Assembly: GCA_030544165.1 (NCBI GenBank)
Contig: JAUNRP010000013.1
Span: forward strand, 1 to 17,506
Origin: a bacterium
Lineage (GTDB): Bacteria > Actinomycetota > Actinomycetes > Actinomycetales > Actinomycetaceae
Length of the DNA: 17,506 bases
Reading direction: 5' to 3'
Part shown: one piece after another, positions 7,358-15,205 of the stretch
How positions within the stretch are numbered: position 1 is the stretch's first letter
Layout: each line of letters starts with the position of its first letter
Program-made: the position numbers and the translations under genes
Notes under the pieces: generated by a model
What the model saw: only the letters and a program-made list of their open reading frames with translations
Databases searched by the model: none
Told to the model about the DNA's origin: nothing

Positions 7358-8254
7358 ATGCCGGAGCTGCCCGAGGTCGAGACCATCCGGCTGGGCGTTC
7401 AGAGGCGCCTGCGCGGCCGGGTCCTCACCGACCTGCTCATCCACTCGGCGCGGGCCGTGCGCCACTCGGAACCGGACGCGTTCGGGGCGCTCGCGGGCCG
7501 CGAGGTCATCGAGGTGGCCCGGCGCGGCAAGTTCCTCTGGCTGGTGCTCGAGGGCTCGCCCGACGCGCTCGTGATCCACCTCGGCATGTCCGGCCAGCTC
7601 CTCCACCGCAGCTCGCCCCCCGCCGCGCCCCTCCGCCACGCCGCCGCCACCCTTCTTCTCGACGACGGCGCCGCCCTCGCCTTCGTGGACCAACGCACCT
7701 TTGGGTACATCCGCACCTCCCCGCTGCACGCCACGGTGGACGGCCAGCCGGGCGGGGAGGGGACCGAGCTGCCGCACGTGCCCGAGTCGGTGGCCCACAT
7801 CGCCCGGGATCCGCTCGATCCCCACCTGGACGTGGCGGCGGCCGCCGAGCGGATGGGGGCCACCAGCTCCGCGATCAAGCGGGTGCTGCTGGACCAGCGG
7901 TACGTCTCCGGGATCGGGAACATCTATGCGGACGAGGCCCTGTGGTCCGTCTCCGTGCATCCGGAGATCCCCTCGGGCGCGCTTCCCGAGGACGTGCTGT
8001 GGGACATCGTGCGCCAGTCCGCCGAGGTGATGCGGGCCGCGGTGCGGGTGGGCGGCACCAGCTTCGACTCGCTCTACGTGGACACGGACGGCGAGTCCGG
8101 GTACTTCGCCCGCGAGCTCGCCGCGTACGGCAGGCGCGGCGCCCCCTGCCGCAGATGTGGGACACTCATCGAGAAACTGGTGGTCGGTGGACGAGCCACG
8201 TACGTCTGTCCCTCGTGTCAGGCCCGTGACCGGCTCTTCCCCACAATGAACTAG
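7358..8254 (+). CDS. mutM: Formamidopyrimidine-DNA glycosylase (Fpg/MutM)
   Basis: A 298-residue bifunctional glycosylase/AP lyase that removes 8-oxoguanine and formamidopyrimidines. The N-terminus MPELPEVETIRLG gives the catalytic Pro2 and Glu3 after Met removal. Lys58 (RRGKFLW) and HLGMSGQ (74-80) are conserved. The helix-two-turn-helix region is LLDQRYVSGIGNIYADEALW, and the C-terminal zinc finger has C264, C267, C284 and C287. It is somewhat longer than the E. coli enzyme (269). The ATG directly abuts the rnc stop, so the two are coupled. In many actinobacteria smc follows; here a response regulator starts after 9 bp. Confidence 0.96.
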   Translation: MPELPEVETIRLGVQRRLRGRVLTDLLIHSARAVRHSEPDAFGALAGREVIEVARRGKFLWLVLEGSPDALVIHLGMSGQLLHRSSPPAAPLRHAAATLLLDDGAALAFVDQRTFGYIRTSPLHATVDGQPGGEGTELPHVPESVAHIARDPLDPHLDVAAAAERMGATSSAIKRVLLDQRYVSGIGNIYADEALWSVSVHPEIPSGALPEDVLWDIVRQSAEVMRAAVRVGGTSFDSLYVDTDGESGYFARELAAYGRRGAPCRRCGTLIEKLVVGGRATYVCPSCQARDRLFPTMN

Positions 8255-8263
8255 GTTGGAACG

Positions 8264-8911
8264 GTGACAGAGAACAAGACGCGTGAGATCCGCGTGATGA
8301 TCGTCGATGACCACGAGATCGTGCGGCGGGGGATCGCCGAGATCGTGGACCGCGCGGATGGGCTCGTGGTGGTGGCGGAGGCCGGATCCGTGGCGGAGGC
8401 GGTGCGGCGCGCCGAGCTCGTCCGCCCGGAGGTGGTCCTCGTGGACCTGCAGCTCCCGGACGGCACCGGAATCGACATCATCTCCCAGCTCCACGAGTCG
8501 GTCCCCACCGCCAGCCCCATCGTGCTCACCTCGTTCGACGACGACGACGCCCTCTCCGAGGCCCTCCACGCCGGAGCGAAGGCCTACCTGCTCAAGACCG
8601 TGCGCGGCGCCGAGATCGCCGAGGTGGTCAAGGCCGTGGCCGCCGGCCGCACCCTCCTGGACGAGCGGACCGTGACCCGCCGCCGCGCCGACCACGGCGA
8701 TCCCACCGCCCACCTCACCCCCTCCGAGCGCCGCGTGCTGGACCTGATCGGGGATGGCATGTCCAACCGGGAGATCGGGGACAAGCTGGGCGTGGCGGAG
8801 AAGACCGTGAAGAACCACATCACCTCGCTGCTCGCCAAGATGGGCCTCCAGCGCCGCACCCAGGCCGCCGCGTGGGTGGCCGGGCAACGCGCCACCTCCT
8901 GGCGGCAGTAG
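8264..8911 (+). CDS. NarL/FixJ-family response regulator, DevR/DosR-like
   Basis: A 215-residue transcription factor: receiver domain 9-125, short linker, LuxR-type HTH 150-207. Receiver residues are D15/D16, phospho-acceptor D61 (VDLQLPDGTG), T89/S90 and K111. The HTH contains LTPSERRVLDLI, then AEKTVKNHITSLLAKMG and RRTQAA. AEKTVKN and RRTQAA are the same as I recall for M. tuberculosis DevR, and K180, K183 and N184 align with the DevR residues that contact the Dev box (K179, K182, N183). The linker is about six residues shorter than in DevR. The partner is very likely the kinase encoded convergently at 8944-10593, and the likely target is the Dev box upstream of cydA. The GTG start is 9 bp past mutM, suggesting transcription from the upstream housekeeping operon; I see no Dev box near this gene. 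Confidence 0.93.
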   Translation: MTENKTREIRVMIVDDHEIVRRGIAEIVDRADGLVVVAEAGSVAEAVRRAELVRPEVVLVDLQLPDGTGIDIISQLHESVPTASPIVLTSFDDDDALSEALHAGAKAYLLKTVRGAEIAEVVKAVAAGRTLLDERTVTRRRADHGDPTAHLTPSERRVLDLIGDGMSNREIGDKLGVAEKTVKNHITSLLAKMGLQRRTQAAAWVAGQRATSWRQ

Positions 8912-8929
8912 GGAGCTGCCGGGGGAGCC

Positions 8930-8941
8930 GCGCCCGGGCGC
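8930..8941. other. 12-bp GC palindrome between convergent genes
   Basis: The perfect palindrome GCGCCCGGGCGC lies in the 32-bp gap between the stop codons of the response regulator (8911) and the kinase (8944). It could fold as a short stem at the 3' ends of both transcripts, but it has no T tract and no proper loop, so a terminator role is only possible. Confidence 0.3.
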
Positions 8942-8943
8942 CG

Positions 8944-10593
8944 TCAGGCCAGCGGCACCTGCCAGTCGAGGATCGATCCGTGCCCGGCGGGCGTCCGGGT
9001 CAGTGAGAACGTGCCGTGGTGGCGCCGCGCGCGTGCCGCCAGGTTGTCGAGCCCCGAGCGGCGGGAGGGATCGGCGGGGACGCCGAGCCCGTCGTCCTCC
9101 ACCTCGATCGAGACCATGCCGAGCGGGCCGGCGCCGCGCACCGAGATCCGGACCTGGACCGATGAGGCGCGGGCGTGCCGCGCGGCGTTCGAGAGTCCCT
9201 CCCGCACCACGGCCACCACATCGTCCGCGATATCGGCATCCACGCGGGAGTCCACGGCGTCCAGGAGGTCCGATTCCACCGCCGCATCGTCCACCACCAC
9301 CCCGTCCACGCTGATCACGAGCGAGGGGGCGAACCCCAGGGCGGTGCGGCCGATCGAGGTCTCGCGGCGCAGGCGCTCCACCAGCACCACCGCCTCGTCC
9401 GGTTCGCGGAGGGACTGGACGATCGCCCGGATCTGGCGCACGGACTCGTCCACGGAGGTGAGCGCGTCCTCGAGCAGGTGGGTGAGGTCCTCGCGGCCCT
9501 CGCCGGCCACCTTCTGGCGGGCGCCGTCGAGCTGCATGCCGGTGGCGAAGAGCTGCTGGATCGCGAGGTCGTGGAGGTCCCGGCCGATCCGCTGGCGCTC
9601 GCCCAGCAGGTTGGAGAGGTCCTCGGAGTGGCGCGCCGCGGCGAGTTCGAGGGCCAGGGCGGCCTGCATCGCGAGCCCCTCGGCCATCGTGAGGTCGGCC
9701 GGATCGAACTCGGGCCGCCCCACCTCGCGGAGCAGGATGATCACGCCGAGCCCCGTGCCGCGCACCATCATGGGGGCGTACATCGCCGGGCCGAAGCTCT
9801 TCAGTTGGGGAACCCGCATGGGGCGCGCCTTGGAGAGGGAGTCCACGATCACCCCCACGCCCTCCCGGAGCACGGTGAGGGCCCGCCCGTTCGCGGGGAA
9901 CTCCACGCCGATCAGTTCGTCCGCACGGCCGCCGTCGGCGATCTCGCACGCCCAGGAATCGCCCACGGAGGGCAGCACGATCAGGCAGGCGTCCGAGTCC
10001 GAGACCTCCCGCACCTGTTGGGCGATCATCTGGAGGGCCTCCTCCTCCTCGGTTCCCTCCAGCAGCGTGGTGGTGATCGCCTGGGAGACCCTCATCCAGC
10101 GTTCCCGGTTTCGGGCCTGCGCATAGATCCGCGCGTTCGCCACGGCCACCCCGGCCGCCGTGGCGAGCAGGGTCACGTCCTCCACGTCCGCGTCCGTGAA
10201 GCCGCCCTCCTTGTCCGCGAGGTAGAGGCGCCCGAACACCTGCTCGTTGATGCGCAGCGGAATCCCGAGGAAGCTACGCATGTCCGGGTGGCCCTCGGGC
10301 CACCCCCCGAACGCGGGGTGGGTGGTGAGGTCCTCGAGCAGCAGGTGGCCGCCCACGGGGATGGCCCCCAGCACGCCGTGCCCGCGGGGCGGGTGCCCCA
10401 GCTTCGCCACGGTGGCGGAGTCCACCCCGTGCTGTACGAACACCACGGTGGTGCCCGCGTTGTCCAGCACGCCGAGCGCGCTGTAGCGCGCGCCGGTGAG
10501 GCGGGCCGCCACGTCCACGAAGTCCTGGAGCACGTCCGGCAGATCGAGCTGGCTCGTGAGCTCGAGCGCCGCCCGGAGCAGTTGGTCCCTCAC
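8944..10593 (-). CDS. GAF-GAF sensor histidine kinase, DevS/DosT-like
   Basis: A 549-residue protein with no clear membrane segment: first GAF domain about 17-155, second GAF about 170-318, HisKA_3 dimerisation/phosphoacceptor region about 333-398 with H341 in RIGRDLHDLAIQQLFA, and HATPase about 410-549 with N box around N469 (VVREGLSNAARHA) and G box DDGLGV (500-505). In GAF-1, H102 (EGHPDMRSFLG) aligns with the proximal heme ligand of DosT (H147), and Y124 (GRLYLADK) with the distal Tyr. G41 (RYSALGV) matches DosT G85, where DosS has Glu87. Heme binding is therefore a strong inference. It lacks most of the N-terminal extension of DosT and has an acidic insertion at about 430-458. The GTG start directly follows the cydC stop, with GGAGG (10603-10599) inside the last cydC codons, so it is translationally coupled to the cyd operon. 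Confidence 0.93.
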   Translation of the reverse strand: MRDQLLRAALELTSQLDLPDVLQDFVDVAARLTGARYSALGVLDNAGTTVVFVQHGVDSATVAKLGHPPRGHGVLGAIPVGGHLLLEDLTTHPAFGGWPEGHPDMRSFLGIPLRINEQVFGRLYLADKEGGFTDADVEDVTLLATAAGVAVANARIYAQARNRERWMRVSQAITTTLLEGTEEEEALQMIAQQVREVSDSDACLIVLPSVGDSWACEIADGGRADELIGVEFPANGRALTVLREGVGVIVDSLSKARPMRVPQLKSFGPAMYAPMMVRGTGLGVIILLREVGRPEFDPADLTMAEGLAMQAALALELAAARHSEDLSNLLGERQRIGRDLHDLAIQQLFATGMQLDGARQKVAGEGREDLTHLLEDALTSVDESVRQIRAIVQSLREPDEAVVLVERLRRETSIGRTALGFAPSLVISVDGVVVDDAAVESDLLDAVDSRVDADIADDVVAVVREGLSNAARHARASSVQVRISVRGAGPLGMVSIEVEDDGLGVPADPSRRSGLDNLAARARRHHGTFSLTRTPAGHGSILDWQVPLA

Positions 10594-12363
10594 CTAGGCC
10601 TCCATCGCCGCACTGCGGTACGTGGGGGAGCGGCCGAGCAGTTCGGCGTGGCTCCCGCGATCCGCCACCAAGGCTATCGGGTCCGCGCCCGCCTCCATCA
10701 GGAGCACCTCGTCCGCGCCGCCGAGGTGGGTGAGGTGGTGGGTCACCAGCACCACGCCCCTCGGCGCGCTGCCATCGGTTGGATGCGCGAGGCCAAGCAG
10801 GTCCTCCATGAGGGCGGCCGCCGTCTCCGGGTCCAGGTGCTCGGCGGGCTCGTCCACCAGCAGGATCGGCGCCGGGGAGGCGAGTGCCCGCGCGATCAGG
10901 AGGCGTCGGCGTTCCCCGCCGGAGATGTTGGCGGCGTCCGAGTCGATCAGGGTGTTCACGCCCTCGGGGAGGGCGGCGAGCCAGGCGCCCAGCCCGGCAC
11001 GCTCGAGGAGGCGGACCGCCTCCTCCTCTGTCACATCGCCCCGGGCCACCCGCAGGTTCTCCAGCACGCTGGTGGCGAAGATGTGGGAGTCCTCCGCCGT
11101 CATCGCCACGTGGCGGGCCGCCGCGCTGCGCGGGGCCGCCGCGAGCACGTGCCCATCGAGCGTGACCGAACCCTCCCGCGTGGGCAGCAGCCCGGCGAGC
11201 GTGGCGAGCAGCGTGGTCTTCCCGATTCCGCTCCCGCCCACGATCGCGAGCGCGCGGCCGGGCGCCACCTCCAGGTCGATCCCGCGCGCCACCACCGGGC
11301 CGCCCGGCCATCCCACCGCGAGGCCGCGGGCCTGGAGCCGGGGATCGGCGTCATCCGGGATCTCCCCGGTGCGTGCGGCGCCCGAGTCCCCGGTGTCCAG
11401 GAGCGCCATTATGCGCTCGGCCGCCGCCGCGGAGCGCACGAGCTGGGTGGCCGCCGCCGGGAGGGTGGCCGTGGCCTCGAACGCCGCCAGTGGCGTGAGC
11501 ACGATCACCGCGAGTTCCACCGCCTCCAGCGATCCGTTGGTGAGGGCCGGGATGCCCACCACGATCGCCCCCAGCGTGGCGAGCGCCATCCCGAGCGTGT
11601 CCATCCCGGAGGCCCACGCGGCCGGCACCGCGGCCTCGCCGCGCAGCCGGGTGAGCCGCTCCTCCTGTCGCGCCAACTGGCCGCGCAGCACATCGAGCCG
11701 GCCCCACACCGCGAGCTCCGCGCCGCCCTCCACCATGGTCAGGGCCGTGGAGGCGAGCTCGGACCGCTCCGCCACCTGGGCGAGCTCCGCCCGCCGCGCC
11801 GCGCGGGCCGCGAGCACGGGACCGCCGAGGAAGGCGAGGAGCAGGCACACGGCCAGGATCGCCGCGGAGGCGGGGGAGAGCCACGCGATGAACGCCACGG
11901 TCCCCACCGAGACCACGGCGCCCACGAGCGCTGGCATGAGCCCCCGCACGATCACGTCGCCCACCGAGTCCACGTCCGCGCCGGTCCGCACGAGCAGGTC
12001 GCCGCGCCTGAGCCCCGCCACCGATTCCACGGGGGAGTCCGCGAGCCGTTGGTAGACCTGCTCGCGCAGCGAGGCCATTCCGGCGAGCGCCACGCCGTGC
12101 GAGGTCAGCCGCTCCACGTACCGCATCACCGAGCGGGAGATCCCGAACAGGCGCACCCCCGTGGAGGCCACCGAGAGCGTGAGCACGTGCGGCATCTGCG
12201 AGGCGCGGGCGATCAGCCACGCCGAGGCGGAGGTGAGGGCCACCGAGGCACCGAGCCCGAGCGAGCCGAAGATCACCGCGAGGGCCACGCGCCCCCACCG
12301 GATGTCCAGGAGCCCGATCGCCTGGCGCAGCGCGCGCGCCTGGCCGGGGGTCAGCAGCCTCAC
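10594..12363 (-). CDS. cydC: Heterodimeric ABC transporter subunit CydC
   Basis: A 589-residue fused membrane and ATPase half-transporter. With CydD it exports cysteine/glutathione or handles heme, and it is needed for assembly of cytochrome bd. The N-terminal half has hydrophobic segments around 25-50, 145-180 and 255-290. The nucleotide-binding domain begins near 343, with Walker A GGSGIGKTT (376-384), signature ISGGE (480-484) and Walker B LLVDEP (501-506). CydC is recognised by the early LTSASAWLIARA and RYVERLTSH motifs. The GTG at 12363 overlaps the cydD stop by 4 bp. The frame is open further upstream through the cydD region, but that stretch is a shadow and not a CydDC fusion. Confidence 0.92.
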   Translation of the reverse strand: MRLLTPGQARALRQAIGLLDIRWGRVALAVIFGSLGLGASVALTSASAWLIARASQMPHVLTLSVASTGVRLFGISRSVMRYVERLTSHGVALAGMASLREQVYQRLADSPVESVAGLRRGDLLVRTGADVDSVGDVIVRGLMPALVGAVVSVGTVAFIAWLSPASAAILAVCLLLAFLGGPVLAARAARRAELAQVAERSELASTALTMVEGGAELAVWGRLDVLRGQLARQEERLTRLRGEAAVPAAWASGMDTLGMALATLGAIVVGIPALTNGSLEAVELAVIVLTPLAAFEATATLPAAATQLVRSAAAAERIMALLDTGDSGAARTGEIPDDADPRLQARGLAVGWPGGPVVARGIDLEVAPGRALAIVGGSGIGKTTLLATLAGLLPTREGSVTLDGHVLAAAPRSAAARHVAMTAEDSHIFATSVLENLRVARGDVTEEEAVRLLERAGLGAWLAALPEGVNTLIDSDAANISGGERRRLLIARALASPAPILLVDEPAEHLDPETAAALMEDLLGLAHPTDGSAPRGVVLVTHHLTHLGGADEVLLMEAGADPIALVADRGSHAELLGRSPTYRSAAMEA

Positions 12364-14039
12364 CGCGCCACCCCCACGGCCGAGTCCACCTGCACCACCT
12401 GGTCCGCGATGCCCACCACGGCGGGCCGGTGGGCGATCACCACCACGGTCCGGCCCTCCTCCCTCAGCGCCCGCACCGTGGCCACCACCTCCGCCTCCGT
12501 GGAGGCGTCCAGGTGCGCGGTGGGCTCGTCCAGGAGCACGAGCTGGGCATCCGAGACCAGCGCCCGCGCGAGCGCGAGCCGCTGCCGCTGGCCCACGGAC
12601 AGACCCACCCCGCCGTGCCCGATCCGCGTGGCCCACCCGTCCGCCAGTTCCCCGACGACGGCGGCGAGCCCTGAGGCCGCGGCGGCCGCTTCCAGCCGCT
12701 CGTCCACCGCCACGTCGGAGGCGAACTCGCCCACCACGTTCTGGGCGATCGTGCCGGGCAGGATCGTGGGCCGCTGCGGGACCCAGGTGAGCTGCTGGTG
12801 CCAACTGGAGGGGTCGACGTCGGCCAGGGAGAGGGCGGTGCCACCCGGGCCGAGCAGGCGGACGGTCCCCGAGTCCGGGGCGAGCAGGGAGAGCAGGACG
12901 AGCCCCGCCGTCGACTTGCCGGAGCCGGACGGGCCCACGAGGGCGGCCACGGTGCCGGGCTCGAGGCGGAAGGAGAGGTGGGCGGGGGCGAGCAGGTCGC
13001 GGCCGGGGGCCTCCACCGAGACGGCCTCGAACTGGATGGTGGTGGTGGCGAGGTCCGGGGCGGGGAGGGCGCCGCGCGGGGGAGTGGGGGTCTCCAGGAT
13101 GCGGAAGGCGGCGTTCGCGGCGGCCATGCCATCGGTGGAGGCGTGGAAGTGGCTGCCCACCTGGCGCAGCGGCATGAGGACCTCGGGGGCCAGCATGATG
13201 GCGGCGAGGCCGGTGGTGAGGTCCATGTTCCCGTAGACGAGGCGCATGCCGGCCACCACGGCCACGAGGGCCACGGAGATGGAGGCCACGAACTCGAGGA
13301 TCGCGCCGGAGAGGAAGGCCACGCGCAGGGTGCCGATGGTGGCCTCGTTGAAGGAGTCGGCGAGTTGGCGCACCCGCTTCCCGGGGCCCTGTTCGCGCCC
13401 GAGGGCCTTGAGGGTGGCCAGCCCTCCGAGGAGGTCCATCACCTGGCCGCCGAGCCGGTCCATGGTGGCGAGGCGGCGGGAGGAGTAGGAGGCGGTGAGG
13501 ACGCCCACGAGCCACATGAACACGGGGATGGTGGGGATCGCGAGCGTGAGGATGATGCCGGAGGTGAGGTCGGTGACCCACAGGACCACGAGCGTGGCGG
13601 GGGTGAGGATCGCGGCCAGGAGGAGTTGGGGGAGGTAGCGCTCGAAGTAGGGGCCGAGGTCGTCCAGCCCGCGGGTGGTGAGCGTGGTGACCTCGGCGGC
13701 GCGGGCGCCGTCCAGCCAGCGGGGGCCCTGGGCGATCGCGTGGTCGAGCACCTGGCTGCGCAGGTCCGTGATGACGGCCTGGGAGGCGCGGTGGGCGCGG
13801 GCCTCCTGCCAGATCAGCGTGCCGATCCGGGCGGCGAGCACCGCCGCGAGGAGCCCCGCGAGGGGGAGGAGCTCGGGGAGCGTGGCCGTGCCGTCCACGG
13901 CCGGGCCCACGATGTGGGCGATCAGGAGCACCTGGGCCACGATCAGCGCCGTGAGCAGGACCCCCGTGGCCGTGGTGGTCAGGATGTAGGAGCGGGCCGC
14001 CCGGGCATGCCGGAGGAGACGTGGATCGAGCGGCTTCAT
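12360..14039 (-). CDS. cydD: Heterodimeric ABC transporter subunit CydD
   Basis: A 559-residue partner of CydC with a membrane domain (about 18-290, six segments expected) and an ATPase domain from about 335. Walker A is GPSGSGKST (369-377), the signature is LSVGQRQRLALARAL (480-494) and Walker B is LVLLDEPTAHLD (500-511). The LSVGQ variant of the ABC signature is normal for CydD. The order cydA-cydB-cydD-cydC with separate D and C genes resembles mycobacteria, whereas some actinobacteria have a fused CydCD. The ATG at 14039 is preceded by AGGGTGGGG, a usable ribosome-binding site. A 46-bp gap separates it from cydB. Confidence 0.92.
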   Translation of the reverse strand: MKPLDPRLLRHARAARSYILTTTATGVLLTALIVAQVLLIAHIVGPAVDGTATLPELLPLAGLLAAVLAARIGTLIWQEARAHRASQAVITDLRSQVLDHAIAQGPRWLDGARAAEVTTLTTRGLDDLGPYFERYLPQLLLAAILTPATLVVLWVTDLTSGIILTLAIPTIPVFMWLVGVLTASYSSRRLATMDRLGGQVMDLLGGLATLKALGREQGPGKRVRQLADSFNEATIGTLRVAFLSGAILEFVASISVALVAVVAGMRLVYGNMDLTTGLAAIMLAPEVLMPLRQVGSHFHASTDGMAAANAAFRILETPTPPRGALPAPDLATTTIQFEAVSVEAPGRDLLAPAHLSFRLEPGTVAALVGPSGSGKSTAGLVLLSLLAPDSGTVRLLGPGGTALSLADVDPSSWHQQLTWVPQRPTILPGTIAQNVVGEFASDVAVDERLEAAAAASGLAAVVGELADGWATRIGHGGVGLSVGQRQRLALARALVSDAQLVLLDEPTAHLDASTEAEVVATVRALREEGRTVVVIAHRPAVVGIADQVVQVDSAVGVAR

Positions 14040-14085
14040 GGCCCCACCCTGTCACACGGGGACCACGAAGCCGCTCGCTGATCCG

Positions 14086-15189
14086 TCAGGCGTTCACCTC
14101 GTCGAACGCGGAGGGAAGGCCGGCCGGCTGCTCCGGGATCTGCTTGGTGGAGATCCGCTTGCGGAACACCCAGTAGCTCCACACCGTGTAGGCGAGCACG
14201 ATCGGCACGAGGGTGAGCGCCACGATCGACATCACGCCGAGCGTGTACGGCGTGGAGGAGGCCTGCTCGATGGTCAGCGAGTACGCCGGATCGATCGAGG
14301 ACTTCATCACGGCCGGGTACATGGACATGAACACCCAGGCCACGGCGGCGGCGATCGCCACGGCGTTCAGCGTGAACCCGATGCCGTAGCGGCGCATCCG
14401 GGTGGTCAGGACCACGCCCACGAGGCACAGGGCCGCGATGATGAGCGGGATCCAGCCGAACGCGTTGCCGGAGTAGGCGAACTGGCCCCAGAGCACGAAC
14501 ACGGCGGCCACCACGGTGGTCCCCAGGGCGAACGGCAGGGCGAGCTTCTCCGCGCGGGCCCGCAGATCGCCGTCGGTCTTGAGCGCCAGGAAGAGCAGGC
14601 CGTTGGTGAGGCACAGGGCCGCCGTGACAACGCCGCCGAGCAGGGTGAACGGGGTCAGGAGGGAGAAGAAGCCGCCGGTGAGCTGGTGGGAGGCGGTGCC
14701 CATGGAGGCGGCCACCTCGGCGGGGGCCACTGCGGTCTGGGAGGCGCGGTCCACCACCTCGATCGCCATGCCCTGCACCAGGTTGGCGAACGCCACGCCC
14801 CAGAGCACCGCGGGGACCCACGCGCCGAACACGTGCGCGTAGTCCCAGCGCTGCCGCCACTTCTCATCCGAGATCTTGCCGCGCCACTCCAGCGCGCAGA
14901 TGCGCACGATCAGGGCCACCAGGATCACGAAGAGGGCGAGGTAGAAGCCGGAGAACATGGTGGCGTACCACTCGGGGAAGGCGGCGAACGTGGCGCCACC
15001 CGCGGTGAGCAGCCACACCTCGTTGCCGTCCCAGTGCGGGCCGATGGCGTTGAGCATCACCCGGCGCTCCTTCTCCGACTTGGGGAGGGAGCGGATGAGC
15101 ATGCCCACGCCGAAGTCGAAGCCCTCGAGTACGAGGTAGCCGATCCAGAGAACGGCGATCAGCAGGAACCAGAGAATGGAGAGGTCCAT
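14086..15189 (-). CDS. cydB: Cytochrome bd ubiquinol/menaquinol oxidase subunit II
   Basis: A 367-residue integral membrane protein, the second subunit of the high-affinity bd-type oxygen reductase in the cytoplasmic membrane. Seen are LEGFDFGVGML (21-31) and PHWDGNEVWLLTAGGATFAAF, whose acidic residues D54 and E57 are family-conserved and belong to the proposed proton path (established for the family). Hydrophobic segments run throughout, consistent with eight or nine membrane spans, and the tail is short and polar. The ATG at 15189 is preceded by GGAAGGACGG on the minus strand. The gene starts 16 bp after the cydA stop. Confidence 0.95.
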   Translation of the reverse strand: MDLSILWFLLIAVLWIGYLVLEGFDFGVGMLIRSLPKSEKERRVMLNAIGPHWDGNEVWLLTAGGATFAAFPEWYATMFSGFYLALFVILVALIVRICALEWRGKISDEKWRQRWDYAHVFGAWVPAVLWGVAFANLVQGMAIEVVDRASQTAVAPAEVAASMGTASHQLTGGFFSLLTPFTLLGGVVTAALCLTNGLLFLALKTDGDLRARAEKLALPFALGTTVVAAVFVLWGQFAYSGNAFGWIPLIIAALCLVGVVLTTRMRRYGIGFTLNAVAIAAAVAWVFMSMYPAVMKSSIDPAYSLTIEQASSTPYTLGVMSIVALTLVPIVLAYTVWSYWVFRKRISTKQIPEQPAGLPSAFDEVNA

Positions 15190-15205
15190 GGGTTTCCGTC
15201 CTTCC

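Noticed and set aside
8140..8263. A Dev box upstream of the regulator gene, suggested by GTGGGACACTC and a later GTCCC
   Set aside because: The GGGAC and GTCCC halves are far from the required spacing and do not form the 14-bp palindrome.
9175..13236. A very long plus-strand open frame (over 1300 codons) antisense to the kinase, cydC and cydD
   Set aside because: Its translation is dominated by Arg, Gly, His and Pro with no domain signature, and it lies opposite three clear genes. It is a by-product of strong G/C third-position bias on the other strand.
12364..14055. Possible CydDC fusion in the cydC frame
   Set aside because: In that frame the upstream part is a Pro/Arg/His-rich shadow. 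The real CydD, with its Walker A, LSVGQ and Walker B motifs, is in a different frame with its own stop overlapping the cydC start by 4 bp.
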